Assembly (NCBI RefSeq): GCF_023343835.1
Contig: NC_064437.1
Location: 22,605,001 to 22,669,000, forward strand
Direction: 5' to 3'
DNA from: Lagopus muta
Lineage: Eukaryota; Chordata; Aves; Galliformes; Phasianidae
DNA: 64,000 nt
Each line of letters begins with the position of its first letter. Positions within the stretch are counted from its first letter, which is position 1. Positions 26,847 through 40,645 of the stretch are shown in pieces. The notes under the pieces are model-generated. The model was given only the letters and a program-made list of their open reading frames with translations, ran no database searches and was not told where the DNA came from. The position numbers and the translations under genes are program-made.

Positions 26847-29800
26847 CTACTTGATTAACTCCTGATAAAACTCCGACCGCACGAATCTGGGCAGGGAATC
26901 TTTCTCCATCAGAGCAAAGATCCTCTTCTGAGCCATATCAAAACTGCTCGGCGATGGCTCCACCAGGTTCTTCATGGTCACAGCCTTGGTGAAGTGGTCA
27001 ATGTTCACCTGCGATGGGAGCGTGAGAAGGATGGAAGCTTCACGTTTGTGAGGGGATGGTGGCATCTCCTCACCTGCTCTATCCCACTAAAAGGTCATGG
27101 GGACAGACCTGGCAGGTCAGCCAGGCGAGGGCTGAGGGTGGCTGCTAAGTCTGCAAACAAGGCACCAGAGCTGCTGCAAGCCCCGTGGCTGTGGCACAGC
27201 CTGCCCTGCAGCCATCAGCTAGAGGAACCCCCACCCCTCCCAGCACCATCCCCACCCTGCAGTCACCAACCTCTTTGGGTGCTTCGGTCTGGATGAACTC
27301 CTCATAGATCCTCTTGGCCTTCTCTTCCATCTTCACAGGGGACTTGGTCTTCTTGTAGTCCTCACAGGCCACCCAGAACTCAACATTCTCCTCACTGAAC
27401 TCGGAGCACAGGAAGGTGCGGAAGCTGGCGAGCCCATCTGCAGGGGTCAGGCACTGCTGAGCACTGGGGCACCCTGAATCCCCACTGCCCACCAGGGGGA
27501 CACCGGCTGTGGGGGGGACACGGTCACAGAAGAGGACTTACAGGGGTTCTGCAGGAGCTTCTCCAGTGAGTCACGCCACTGCAGGACCTCCTCTGGGGAT
27601 GGTCTGAAGGGGTAAAGAAAGCCTGGGTAGCTCATGCTCATCGTGCAGCAGGTGGTCATTCCTTAAAAATGGGGAGGGATGGAGTGAAGAGCTCTGGAGA
27701 ACTGGGGTGATGGGTCGCCAGGATCTCTGAGGCTTAGTTTAGGAACAGCAAGGCGGGGTGCCACAGAATTGGGGCAAAAGGAAAGCACTCCCCATTGAGG
27801 GACCAGTGCAAGTCAGACAACTCAAGTCATGATTTTTAAAGTGGAAATGAACATTTGGCCACGTGAAGGGTGACATGTGATGGTGACAGTGCTGAGGGAT
27901 AGTAAGAGCACTGGGGCAGCAGCTCGGATGTCCTGACGCTCAGGCTCACAGTGAGGCTGGGCTGGGGGTAATAGTGGGGCTATTGACTATGTCCAGGACA
28001 CCATTCTGCTTTTAGATTTAAGTTAACTTTTCTTTTAAAGGCTTATTTTGCCTCCTGACATGATTCTCAATCCACCCACTCCACAAAACTTGTGTTAAAT
28101 GAACATGTAATCTCAATGCAAACTAAGTTTTGTGAGAAAGCTGCTTTCCATGGAGCCATGCTGCCCAGCACCCAAACCCATGCTCACTTCACGGCCTTGG
28201 CTGGCTTCTCTGGCTTCTCCGGGTAGGGGACGATGAAGTCAATGGCCGTGTCAGGCTTCTGGAGCAGTATGCCCAACTTGGTCTTGATCTCCTTGGCCCT
28301 GCAGGGGTGAGCAGAGGCAGGTCGGGCAGGGGGACAAGAGGGACCACAGAGCTGCTGGAGTGGCACAGCCATGTGGCCAGGCACCTGGCCTGGTACAGAG
28401 CCATGTTGTTAATTACACGTGAACAAATGGACCCTGATGCTGTAAAGGAGCCTGTGTGAAGCACTTCAAGCCAGATGCTCAGAATTAGCCACAGCTCGTA
28501 AGCTTGATCTCTTTGTTTTGTCTCCATCTGTAGCTGGGATAATTGCATCACCTGTCCTGGCTGCCATGCAGATGGATTGGGGATGTCTGTGCAGTTTCTA
28601 TAGCAATAAGTCCAGAGGAAGCGAGCAGGCAGCCTGCCCGTGCATGGTGCCTGCCTCATGTCAGCCTGCTCCCATGCACCCACTGCATTGCATGGCTCAG
28701 CTCTCAGTGGCACCTCAGCCTTGCACCTGTAGCAGGAAGGGCCCTGCAGACCCTGGGAGCTTTACTGGAGCCTCACCACGGTGTGATGACAGAGGCCACA
28801 CTGCACATCTCCAGGGCTCATTGCACTTCTTATTTTCACATGCCCTCTGTGCAAAACCGTTCCCTTGCTATGTCTGCTATTTCACTTCCACTCTTTTTTC
28901 TTTTTTTTTTTTTGGTCTGCCTGCAAATCTCTCTGTTTTGCTTTTCCACCCTCCACGGGTGCGTGCTGCCTGCTGCAGCCACCAACAGCAACCCTTACAC
29001 GGAGCAGAAGCGCAGCCAGAAAACTAGCTTTTCTCAGAAAATGAATGCAGTGACAGGGACAGCTTCCATCCCTCGTGCTTCCAAGGCAGGTCAGACCCTG
29101 CCTGGATGGAGCAGGACCTGAGTTGAAGGGTGGTAATGTCCCCGTACTCACCATGCTGAGGGGACCCTGGGGCTATGCCCCCTTGGCACCACCACCTCTG
29201 CCACAGCTTAGCTAGGTGCCAGGACTCAGGTGGGTGGGGGATGTGGGCTGTGCTGGCAGCAGGTCACCAGGACCCACATCTAATCCACAAGCATGACTGC
29301 ATAACAAAGGGGAGAAGGAGACCAGCCATCTGTCCTTGTCTGAGCAGGACATGATGCTTCACCACCCTGCTATGGGTGCTGACCTGTACTGTGGGTATGG
29401 AAGTGGTCAGCATCACTTTACATAGCAGCAGGTGCTCCTTGGATAGCATTTGTCCCTTGCTCAAAATCTTGCCAGCAATTTCCCATCCTGTAACAGGCTC
29501 AGAGCCAACACCTGTGTGGCACAAAGGGCACAAATGAGCACTGATAGCCCTCAGCAGCCCCACCTGGGCTCCCTGCCCTATATTTTAGGCTCAGGGGCTG
29601 TACTATGGTCTCTTCTCCTGCTGTCCTGTTCTCTGAGCAGCCCTAGCTTTGCTCCACCCCTTGGTCTGGCTGTGATACACCTGGGGCTGCCTTGACACCT
29701 GCCCTGACTGGTATGGGGAATGGGAGCAAGGACCTCCCCATCCTGAGTGTGTGTCCTCAGCTGTGGGGCCTCATTGGTGCACGAGGAAGCTCCTGAAATG

Positions 29801-31696
29801 AGGAGGGTTGCCAAAAGGACAACCAGAAGGGCTGAGCACTCACAGGCATGTGGGTGGGCAGAGTTATTTAAAAGACACTGTCCTAGAGTGCTCAAGTAGA
29901 TGTGTCACCAGTCTTCAAGCAAGCCTTCAGGAAGACTAAACAGTGGGACTGAAAAGGCAGCGATAAGCAAACAGGCTTTCTTCACAAGCTCCAGAGTGAG
30001 AGGAATGGAGAGACCATGAACTGTGGAATGTTATGTGTGAAAATACGTGGGAGCAAGCCAAGAAAAAGACTGAGGAACAGCTTCCAAAAGGCATTAAGAG
30101 AAAATATGGACTCTGTCAAACACATCAAGATGCAGGCCAGGAGAGCCTCAAAGTTAGAAAACAAAACAAGAAGCTCAAAGACGTTAAAGCTGAAGCTGAA
30201 AGGCTGCAGCTCTTGGTTTGCTTCCAGGCAGTAAAGCTTCTGGGGCCGTTTGTACGGGGAAAGCTTTCTCTGGACAGGATCTGCTTGATGTCCTGACAGG
30301 TGGGAGAGGCTGAGGAGCGAGCAGCCACCAAGGAGCCTCAGTGGCATCGCAGTGCAATATCCCCACGATGTCTGGTGTGGGATGCAACATCCCTTGTGAG
30401 GAGATGGACCCTGGGGATTGTTGGGGAGCTGTGTGGCTGCACAGCCAGTGCAGCTTGAAATGTCAGCTGCAGCTGTAGCAGCTGGCTGTGGTGGACACAT
30501 GGACAAATATGGAGTGTTAGAGAGGAGGCAGTGCAGTGCTGGCTGCAGGAGCAGCCTCCGGACAGGCATCTCAGCTCCCTGCATAGGCCAGCAAGCATGT
30601 GCTAGGGGGAGAGGGTGAGGAGGGACCAGTCCAGCAGGCCTTCAGCAAGACCTCCCCACACACACTGCAGGAGAAAACATTCCACGGTAGACAGCATGAG
30701 AAAGGTAGGAGCTGGTGCATGGGCAACCTCATGAGGGTGAGGGAATGTGGGCTGAGATCTTACAGGAGGTGAGCAGGGTTGGGCTGAGCAGGCTGTGAGC
30801 AGGGTGGCTGCCAGGTCGCTGGAGCCCTGAGGAATGCAGGTGGAGCCTCATGCAGCAGCTCCTCTTCCAGCAGCACCTATGGAGAGCATCTCCAGAAGCC
30901 TTTTGTAATGCACCAGAGCCTGAAGCGGAGGTGTCTGCCCCAAAATGCTCCCGTGATATGAAAGCAACCAGCCGGTGCCACGAGCATCATCATGGGCAGG
31001 CAGAGGTGGGACAGCAAGAGTGGGTGAACAGCACTGTGTACAAAGCTGAGCCTCGTGAAAGGGCTCAGGGCTGTGGTCATTGGGGGCTGAGAAGAACATA
31101 ATCAGACAAAAAGGATTTTGAGGCACTTTAAAGTTAAAGGTGGTTTTGGTGCAGAGTGGCAACAGCGTTTCTGCTTTCCCCACCATGCTTTGCAAACATT
31201 ACTGCTGCAACCCTGAGACCCACAGGAGAGCACAACTGCCATGTGCGGGTGCTGCAGAGCCCCGTAGCTCTGAGCAGTGAAACTTTTCTGTGGGGGCTTG
31301 CTGGCAGCCTCCCCAGGCACCTTGATGCATGCTCAGCCTGCTCCTGCACTAACAAAGCTGACCTAAGGCTTCCTGGGAGTAGCAGCTCCCCATTCTCTGG
31401 TATGGCAGGTGGGAAGGCAGGACTAGATACTGGTCCTCTGTTCCACAGGCACGGGCAGAGAGACAGCATGGGGGAACAGTGGGGTCAAAAGGTGGTTTGT
31501 GGGGCACTGCAGCCTTGCCAAGCAGAGAGGTTTTCAAACCAGAGTCTGGGGCCACATCACTGCTCACCCTCAAGCTCTAAGCCACCCGCAGCTGGAGCAG
31601 CCCCATCCCTTCCCTCCCAGTCCATAAGTGATGCAGAACCAGCTGCTCTCACCTCTCCAGGCATGTATGCGGTAGCGCGGCGAGTCCTTTGCACAT
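26847..31696 (-). CDS. RGS5: Regulator of G-protein signaling 5
   Basis: Read on the minus strand, five coding exons: 31653-31696, 28188-28298, 27542-27603, 27271-27437 and 26847-27008. Splice sites are canonical and the frame continuous, giving 181 residues, the same as human RGS5. The start [15 protein letters not shown] and the end [11 protein letters not shown] are diagnostic. The RGS box includes [11 protein letters not shown] and [12 protein letters not shown]5 accelerates GTP hydrolysis by Gi/Gq and is best known from pericytes and smooth muscle; Cys2 makes it an Arg/N-degron substrate. Exons 1, 3 and 4 are 44, 62 and 167 nt, identical in length to those of RGS4, which shows the tandem-paralogue origin. 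Intron 1 is about 3.4 kb. The poly(A) site is unclear. Confidence 0.97.
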
Positions 31697-31782
31697 CTTG
31701 GCACGCTTCTCCTTCCTCAGCTGCAGGAAAAGGGTGCGCGATGGCTGCGACTCGATCTGCAGCCCAGCTCTCCCTCTGACAG

Positions 31783-31790
31783 CTATATAG
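31783..31790 (-). promoter_or_regulatory. RGS5: Probable RGS5 TATA box
   Basis: On the minus strand the sequence reads CTATATAG, about 87-94 bp before the RGS5 start codon (31696). A start site near 31757 would give a 5' UTR of about 60 bases. Confidence 0.55.
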
Positions 31791-34700
31791 TGCAGTCAGC
31801 TGGATCCCTGCCAGCCCCCAACGCCGTCCCAAAGCAGCTGGCCCAGCCGCCTCACGATTTTGTTTTCCCTTCTTCCAGCTTGCACGGGGAAATGCGTGTG
31901 CCTAGGGTGAGAGCAGGGAATGGCAGCACCAGGGCCAGGCTGCAGAGCTTGGAGAAACCCACAAAGCTTCCCCTTGCTTGTGTACCAGGCTCCGGGGCAG
32001 TGTTTAGAGGAGGTGTGTAGTAACGCTGCTTGCAAGTGAATGTTTTTCCTACAAAAGTACTACCTGCATGAAAATCAAGTGCTTAGGAGAAGGATTTGCC
32101 TTTGAAATAAACATTGTGATTAATGTCAAAACCTCCAGTTTCGGCAGTGGTTATCAGCAAGTGAGTGATAGGTAGCATTTGTTCCAGAACAGGTTGTAAG
32201 TGTAAAAAGTGAATGTTTTAATGATAACAAATGGTTTGGTTTTATGATGGTGATGATTTGATGAGGCTTAGATGGTTTCCTACCTTTGCTTTTATGTGGA
32301 GTTTGTTTTCCCACCCCCTTGCAGACAAGCAGAGTAAACACCAGAGCTCGGAGCTGCCTGCAGAGTGGGCTGCAGAGTGCTTGAGCAGGGACCCAGTGCC
32401 TGTCCTCTGCAGTGTGACAGCACTTCTCTGGGACTCAGGATGTTTACTCTGTTTGCTCCTCTGAAACCGGGAACTGTGGAGCCAATGCCTGCCTATGGTG
32501 TGACTTCTCTCCAGCCTCAGCCAGGCATGGTGAAGAGGCAGCGCTATGGAGTGAGGCTGAGGGGCAAATTCCTGGGGGGTCAGCCTGGCTGCGGGTGGCC
32601 CAGCACCAAACCCTTGGTCCAAAACTGCCCCAACACCTGCTGCAGATGTCTCTCATTCTGAACAAAGCAGTGTGTGCCCACCCACACATGACCCCGGGGT
32701 TGATCTGCTCTGGTTTCTGACCCACGTTAGTTAGTCATCATATATATGCTGCGAGGAGAGCCAAACAACATTTTGTGCTTTAACAGTACTTAAAGTGGCA
32801 AGAGTGAATGTAACTGCCCTGGATGGATTTAAGCTCACCCCAGATGTGTTCTCTGCTACCCAGCTGTGTCAGAGCTGTGCCCTTCTTTATCCCTGGGGCA
32901 GACCTGGGCCCCATTCCAGTCCAACTCCTGCTGGTGTGCAACAAACTGGTGTCCACATTTGAGTGTAGGAATCCGAAGCTGGAAGTCTGCTAGAAACATT
33001 CAGGGCCATCTCTGCCTGCATGGAGAGCTGGACTTAGCAATTACTGTTTGCAATGACAGTGGGATAAAAGAAAGGACACCTGGGGTATCTTGAGAGGATC
33101 AGGTGCTCTATCAGCCTGTTCCTGAGCTGTTATTGGCATAGAGATGATGCACCCCGTGCTGGAGACCGCCCAGAGCCCCATAGCCCCAGGGCTGTGGGGA
33201 GTGCCAGGCTCTGCAGCCTGCCTGCAGGTGCTGCTGTCACCCAATGGGGCTGCCAGGAGCGGGGACGGGCAGAGGGCACGGCGGTTCTCACAGCTCCCCA
33301 TCCAGGAGGGCAGCAGGGCCATGAGAGCCGCACGGGAAGCCATGCGCCCGGCTGTGGAGTCATGGGGACTGCAGTTGTTTTTTCCTCATTAATTTCCAGC
33401 AACGAAGCCAGGGTCAGCTATCCCGGGGGAGCTGGGATCTGTGGGAGCAGGAGGTCTGCATGGATGCTGTCCAGCAGACGCTGAGCAACCTTGCGTGCTG
33501 TCCGTCCAGCTGCAGCACAGCTCCCACTGTGCCAACCTCCTGCTGCTCCGACAGGATCTCAGTGGCCCAGAGCACACAGGGATGTCCCTGCAGATCTATT
33601 CCCTCACCTTGTGCCTGGTCCTCCACCTCTTTCAGCCCTAGCTGGGTGAGGAGGGGCTGGGGAGATGCTGCGTGGTGCCTCTCTGCTGAGCAAAAACAAG
33701 GGATTGCACAGAAATAGCCGGTGTTTTCCCCAGACCTTTGTCTAGGAATAAATGTTTGTTTTGTCCATTTCAAGGCTTTGGAGTGCTAAGAAAATATTTC
33801 CTAAAAGGAATACACAGACCTTCTTCTTCTTCCCACGACAGCTTAATTTCTTTAAGAGCCCTTTTGGGAGAGCATTTTGGAGATCCAATGCCCCCTGAGG
33901 ACCATGTCCTATGTACACAGCGACTGACATCCTCAAAGAGCAGTATGGGCTCGTGCCTTCAAGCTGCCCACTCAAAAGCCACATGGAATCTCCCATTGCA
34001 CCGTATTTATTCTGGTTTCTGTTATTTCAGGCCTTTATTTTCCTTTCTAACAACTTGCCTTTTATAGAACGCAGCTTTGCTGCTTTGCAGCTTCCTGGTT
34101 CCCACTGGAACTTTCTGAAAATTAGCATCATATTTAGCAACACTGGCTTCTTGGTGGATGGATTGCTGCAATTCTCACCCAAGGCACTCTCTGGCAATCC
34201 ATCTGAGCATTCCTTCTGGCACTGGCCATTTTTTAAAACTATGCATTCTAAAAATGTGGTTAAAAATCACTTTTTCCCTTACACAGCCCAATGCTTTGGG
34301 ACAATCATGTGTCTCTGAAGGAACGATGCTGGTGTGAGCTTGTTCACAGCAGAGGCTGATATGAGTCAACTCCTTAAGCTTTCCTATGATGGCTCTCTCA
34401 TAAAACCTGCTCATGTCATGCCCCACCAGGCTCTGTGGGGAGCTTTTTGCTTCTCACACTGTCGTGATTTATGTTTATGCCTTAAGGATGTTTTCCTCAA
34501 ACCTCCTCAGTTTGCCTTTTACCTGTAACTTCCCAGAGTTTGCATTCTTTATTTTCTTTGTCTTGTATGTATGCAATTTTTGCATCTTCACAGGTCTCGT
34601 AGTTTCAAGCATTCACCTGTTCTCCTCTGCTGAACACATCACCTTTGATAACACCTCTGAGCACTGGGATGCATTTACACCAGAGTAACCCAGCACTGCA

Positions 34701-35366
34701 TGTTTGAGCAGCCTTCATGCTGCATAAACCACAAACCCCTCCAGGTGTGTGTGTGCTATTCCTGAGCAGCCCACCTTGCATGTCCCTTTTTACATTAAGA
34801 ATTACTCTACAGATCTCCTTTGGCTCTCTCTGGATCAGTCTCCCTGGATTACTGCTTGGTGGCACCACGTCTCTGAGGTGCCAGCTTGGTGATGTGAACA
34901 TTTGTGCGGGAGGACAGAGACCAGGCACCCATCTCCTCTCCCCATCTGAGTCACTGACACAGGGACCAAGGGGAGGTTGAAGAAAAGAAAACCCTGGAAA
35001 GCCACTGGGCCTGCAGCCAGACGGGAGCGCAGGAGTCACGTAAAGCTCCCAGCTGCAGAACCACCACGGTCCTTGACCCTGTGAGAGGCCTGAGAATGGC
35101 TTTGGTGCAGGGGCTGGGATGCAAGAGGCTCCCGGGCAGCCCAATAGCCCTGCCTTCTTTGCCACGCAACAGAGCATAAGGATATGGGTGCTATGCAGCT
35201 GCTGGGATCGCAGCCATGTGAAGGGTGCTGGTGCCTGGGGACAGCTGTGCCCCAACCATATGCCCAGATGTGTTCCCTGAGGTGGCATCAGGAGATGCAG
35301 CCAGGCTGGCAACGTGCAGGTGGAAAGCAGAATTTCAACACAATTAGCACAGGCCAGTCACAGGGT
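31791..35366. other. Gene-free stretch between RGS5 and the HTATIP2-like gene
   Basis: No exon chain recognised on either strand. It begins with the RGS5 upstream region. Later parts alternate between GC-rich blocks (33130-33400, 34900-35300) and AT-richer DNA (33730-34660). Several open frames of 100-235 codons here lie mainly in GC-rich DNA and have no domain I know. Confidence 0.5.
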
Positions 35367-35372
35367 TTTATT
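35367..35372 (-). terminator. Poly(A) signal of the HTATIP2-like gene
   Basis: Minus-strand AATAAA, 174-179 bp beyond the stop codon at 35546. It is the first such hexamer downstream of the gene and gives a short 3' UTR. Confidence 0.65.
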
Positions 35373-35545
35373 CAAGGTCTCAATTCAAGGAATTGTTTAA
35401 ATTATAAAATGCTTACCCAGATTTGCACCCCAGCTCTCCATTGTCCATGCAAATACTCCACTGTATTATGTATTATCCCATACATTCATCATCAGCCCAG
35501 AACAGAATCCAGAAGGTCAGCCAACCACTTACTGCCACTTTTGCT

Positions 35546-38195
<2,650 letters not shown>

Positions 38196-38911
38196 GCTTA
38201 GGGGAGGTGCCGCGCTGCAGGCTGGGCTGCGCTGCTGCCGCTCCTGGAGCTGCGGCTGATGCTTTCCCAGCCTGCCCCAGCGCTCCGCCCTGCTGTCATG
38301 CCAGCGGGGGTGGCAGCAGAACGTCCACACCCTCAGCCTGTGCTGCCTCTATGCTGGGGTCAGCTCAGTGAGAGCTCTCACAGAGTGTCACAGGAGGCCA
38401 TCCTGCTCTGTGTCCCCAGAGAGATGTCACAGCAGGGGTACTCGCCTTTCGAGCATCAAAGCCCTCAGGGCAGCACAGTGTGAGGCAGCTGTGTCCCAAG
38501 GGTAGGCAGTGAGTCACCCCCAGGTTCTGCCTCCCGCTCACGGGGCTCACAGCTCAGCGGTGATGGCAGCCCCAACCAGCTGTGCCTTTCCGGGTGCAGG
38601 CAGCTTCCCAGGACTGTGGGGCACCCGGTCCCGTTTATCCTGATTCCTGAGGAGGGAGGTGTGCAGCCTGACCGGCTGCATTCAGGATCAGCCCAGCAAT
38701 TTTCCATCCTGCTGAGCTCTCCTTGGCTAAGAGTGAGCCTGGATCCCTGCAGCACGTGCCACATGAGGGACATGACGTGTATCACAAGCATCACCCAGAT
38801 AATGTTCAGCATCCCTCTCAGCCTGCCAGTCACTGCCTACACCCCATCCAACAGGCTGCACCCCACCACCACAGGCTGGCCCAGTGCTGGGGTGCCCGTG
38901 TTCACTGCAGC
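38196..38911. promoter_or_regulatory. Shared divergent promoter region, HTATIP2-like / PI-PLC-like
   Basis: About 716 bp separate the two divergent start codons. The side next to the HTATIP2-like gene (38196-38310) is CpG-rich and continuous with a GC-rich block from about 37620. No TATA box is evident on either side, as expected for a CpG-type promoter. A spliced 5' noncoding exon for the PI-PLC-like gene could also lie here. Confidence 0.5.
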
Positions 38912-39940
38912 ATGGATGCACGGTGCCAGCGCAATGCAGCATTCGACAATACGGCCCATCCTGCTGCCTGCTGCCCCGACTGGATGGCAGCACTGCCTGA
39001 CGCCTTGCCGCTCTCTCGCCTCTCCATCCCCGGCACACACGACTCCCTCAGCCTGTTTGGTGGCCGGCGCCTGCGCTGCCAGAGCTGGAGCCTGGAGGCC
39101 CAGCTGGCGGCTGGCGTGCGCTTCCTGGACGTGCGCTGCAAGCTGGAACGGGGTGAGCTGCGCGTCTACCATCTGTGTGCCTTTCAGCGGGTCAGCCTGC
39201 GGGGTGTCCTGCGTCGCACCCTGCGCTTCCTCCGCGCCCACCCTGGCGAGGCTGTGTTGATGCGCATCAAGGAGGAGCTCCCCTTCTTCCCGCGGACCCG
39301 CTTTGCTGCCCGGCTCCAGCGATGCTTGCTGGAGGAGAGCAGAGGTCGGCTGTGGTGCCGGGAGGAGGTGCCCACGCTGGGCCAGGTGAGAGGCAAGATC
39401 GTGGTGCTGGAGGCACTGGAGCGGGCAGTGCTGGGCATCCCCTACGAGCGGCTGAGCATCAGCGATGCGTGGAACGTACTCTCACTGGAGAGGAAATGGG
39501 CACGAGCACAGCGGCACCTGGATGCAGCAGCCAGTGGGGACCCTGCCACCATGCACCTCACCTTCTGCTCCGGCAATGGGCTCTTCACATGCCCCGAGGA
39601 CGTGGCCCGCTTCGTCAACCCTCAGTGCTATCAGCACCTGCAGCGCTGCTCGGGGCAGCCGGTGTGCTGGGGAGTGGTCATTTTGGACTTCCCTGGAGCA
39701 GGCCTCCTCCAGCTCATCATTGAGAGCAACGTCCCAGGAACAAATGGAGGTGTGCCAGGTGCCCCCAGCACCCTGCAGACACCCCAGCGGCAGCGGGGAC
39801 GAACGCTGCGGGTGACACCGCTGGGGCCGGTGTCTCCCATGCTGAGGGCAGCCTCACATGTCAGCCGACAGACATCAGTGCAGAAGGATGCCCGGAGATC
39901 CCACACAGCGCTGAGACACCTCTATGTGACATCTGTGTGA
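38912..39940 (+). CDS. Bacterial-type PI-PLC X-domain phosphodiesterase, intronless
   Basis: A single uninterrupted frame of 342 residues. The frame is open further left to 38723, but no ATG occurs before 38912, and that ATG has a good context (AGC-ATG-G). The N-terminal two thirds align by eye with Bacillus phosphatidylinositol-specific phospholipase C: WMAALPDALPLSRLSIPGTHDS near the start, FLDVR, RVYH, RGKIVVLE and VVILDF. The residues matching the bacterial catalytic set are all present: His43 and Asp44, Arg75, His87 and Asp259. Such enzymes cleave phosphatidylinositol or GPI anchors without calcium; that activity is inference here. I see no signal peptide or membrane segment, so a cytosolic protein is likelier. 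The last ~70 residues form a basic, low-complexity tail. It differs from the animal PLCXD1-3 type as I recall it. Coding DNA is strongly GC-rich. It is divergent from the HTATIP2-like gene. Confidence 0.85.
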   Translation: MDARCQRNAAFDNTAHPAACCPDWMAALPDALPLSRLSIPGTHDSLSLFGGRRLRCQSWSLEAQLAAGVRFLDVRCKLERGELRVYHLCAFQRVSLRGVLRRTLRFLRAHPGEAVLMRIKEELPFFPRTRFAARLQRCLLEESRGRLWCREEVPTLGQVRGKIVVLEALERAVLGIPYERLSISDAWNVLSLERKWARAQRHLDAAASGDPATMHLTFCSGNGLFTCPEDVARFVNPQCYQHLQRCSGQPVCWGVVILDFPGAGLLQLIIESNVPGTNGGVPGAPSTLQTPQRQRGRTLRVTPLGPVSPMLRAASHVSRQTSVQKDARRSHTALRHLYVTSV

Positions 39941-40088
39941 CAGCGGCGGGGCTGGCAGTCAGAGGTTAGTGGCCTGAGCTGCCGCTGTGCATGGCATCCC
40001 TCCAGGAGCCAGGTATGGTGTTGGTGAGGTGGGGGCGAGCCCCAGCATGGGTCTAGGCCAGCAAGATCCCCAGTGGAGTTGGGGATAG

Positions 40089-40375
40089 AATCAATCATAG
40101 AACCATTTGAGTTGGAAAGGACTCTTAAAGGCCATCTGGCCTGCAGTGAACAGTGACACCCACAGCTCCATCAGGAGCTCAAAGCTCCATCCAGCCTGAC
40201 CTTGGCTGTCTCCAGGGATGGGGCACCCACCACCTCTCTGGGCAATCTGTGCCACTGCCTCACCACCCTTATGGAAATAAACTTCTTCCTTATATCCAAT
40301 CTAATTTCCTCTCTTAGTTTGAAACCATTTCCCCTTGTCCTGTCAAAGCAAAGCCTGCCAACGAGTCTGTCTACT
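40089..40375 (-). repeat. CR1 LINE 3' fragment, antisense arm
   Basis: The reverse complement of the CR1 3' end begins here ('aatcatagaaccattt'). On the minus strand the frame still reads LDIRKKF and [14 protein letters not shown], typical of the CR1 ORF2 C terminus. It is placed tail-left and head-to-head with the next copy. Confidence 0.9.
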
Positions 40376-40404
40376 TTTGGGACAGGAGATGGAATGGAGT
40401 GGAA

Positions 40405-40645
40405 AGGTCCTGTTCTTAAATGCATCCAGAGAAGGGCAACAGAGCTGTGAGGGGTCTGAAGCACAAGTATTATTAGGAAACATTTCTTCTCAGAAAGAGT
40501 GGTTGGGCACTGACACAGGCTGCCTGGGGAGGTGGTGGGGTCACCATCCCTGGAGGTGTTCAAGAACTGAGTGAGGGACATGTTCAGGGGGCATGGTGGG
40601 AATAGGTTGGGGTTGGATTAAATGATTTTGTGATTCTATAATAAA
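40405..40645 (+). repeat. CR1 LINE 3' fragment, sense arm
   Basis: The sense copy carries 'gcctggggaggtggtgg', 'ccctggaggtgttcaag' and the tail 'gattttgtgattcta'. Directly after the tail, AATAAA at 40640-40645 could serve as a poly(A) signal for the upstream PI-PLC-like gene, whose own sequence shows no hexamer outside the CR1 pair. Together with 40089-40375 it forms a large inverted repeat. Confidence 0.9.

Noticed and set aside
31156-31779. 207-codon plus-strand frame
   Set aside because: Runs antisense across RGS5 exon 1 and its promoter and resembles no protein I know.
32736-32750. Possible third copy of the 39-bp repeat ('catcatatatatgct')
   Set aside because: Only the low-complexity 'catatatat' core is shared; flanks do not match.
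34605-35312. 235-codon minus-strand frame
   Set aside because: Pro/Ser/Leu/Cys-rich translation without domain features; typical of random GC-rich DNA.
38723-38911. N-terminal extension of the PI-PLC-like protein
   Set aside because: The frame is open, but it contains no ATG before 38912; the upstream start would be TTG, and the added His/Pro-rich residues look untranslated.
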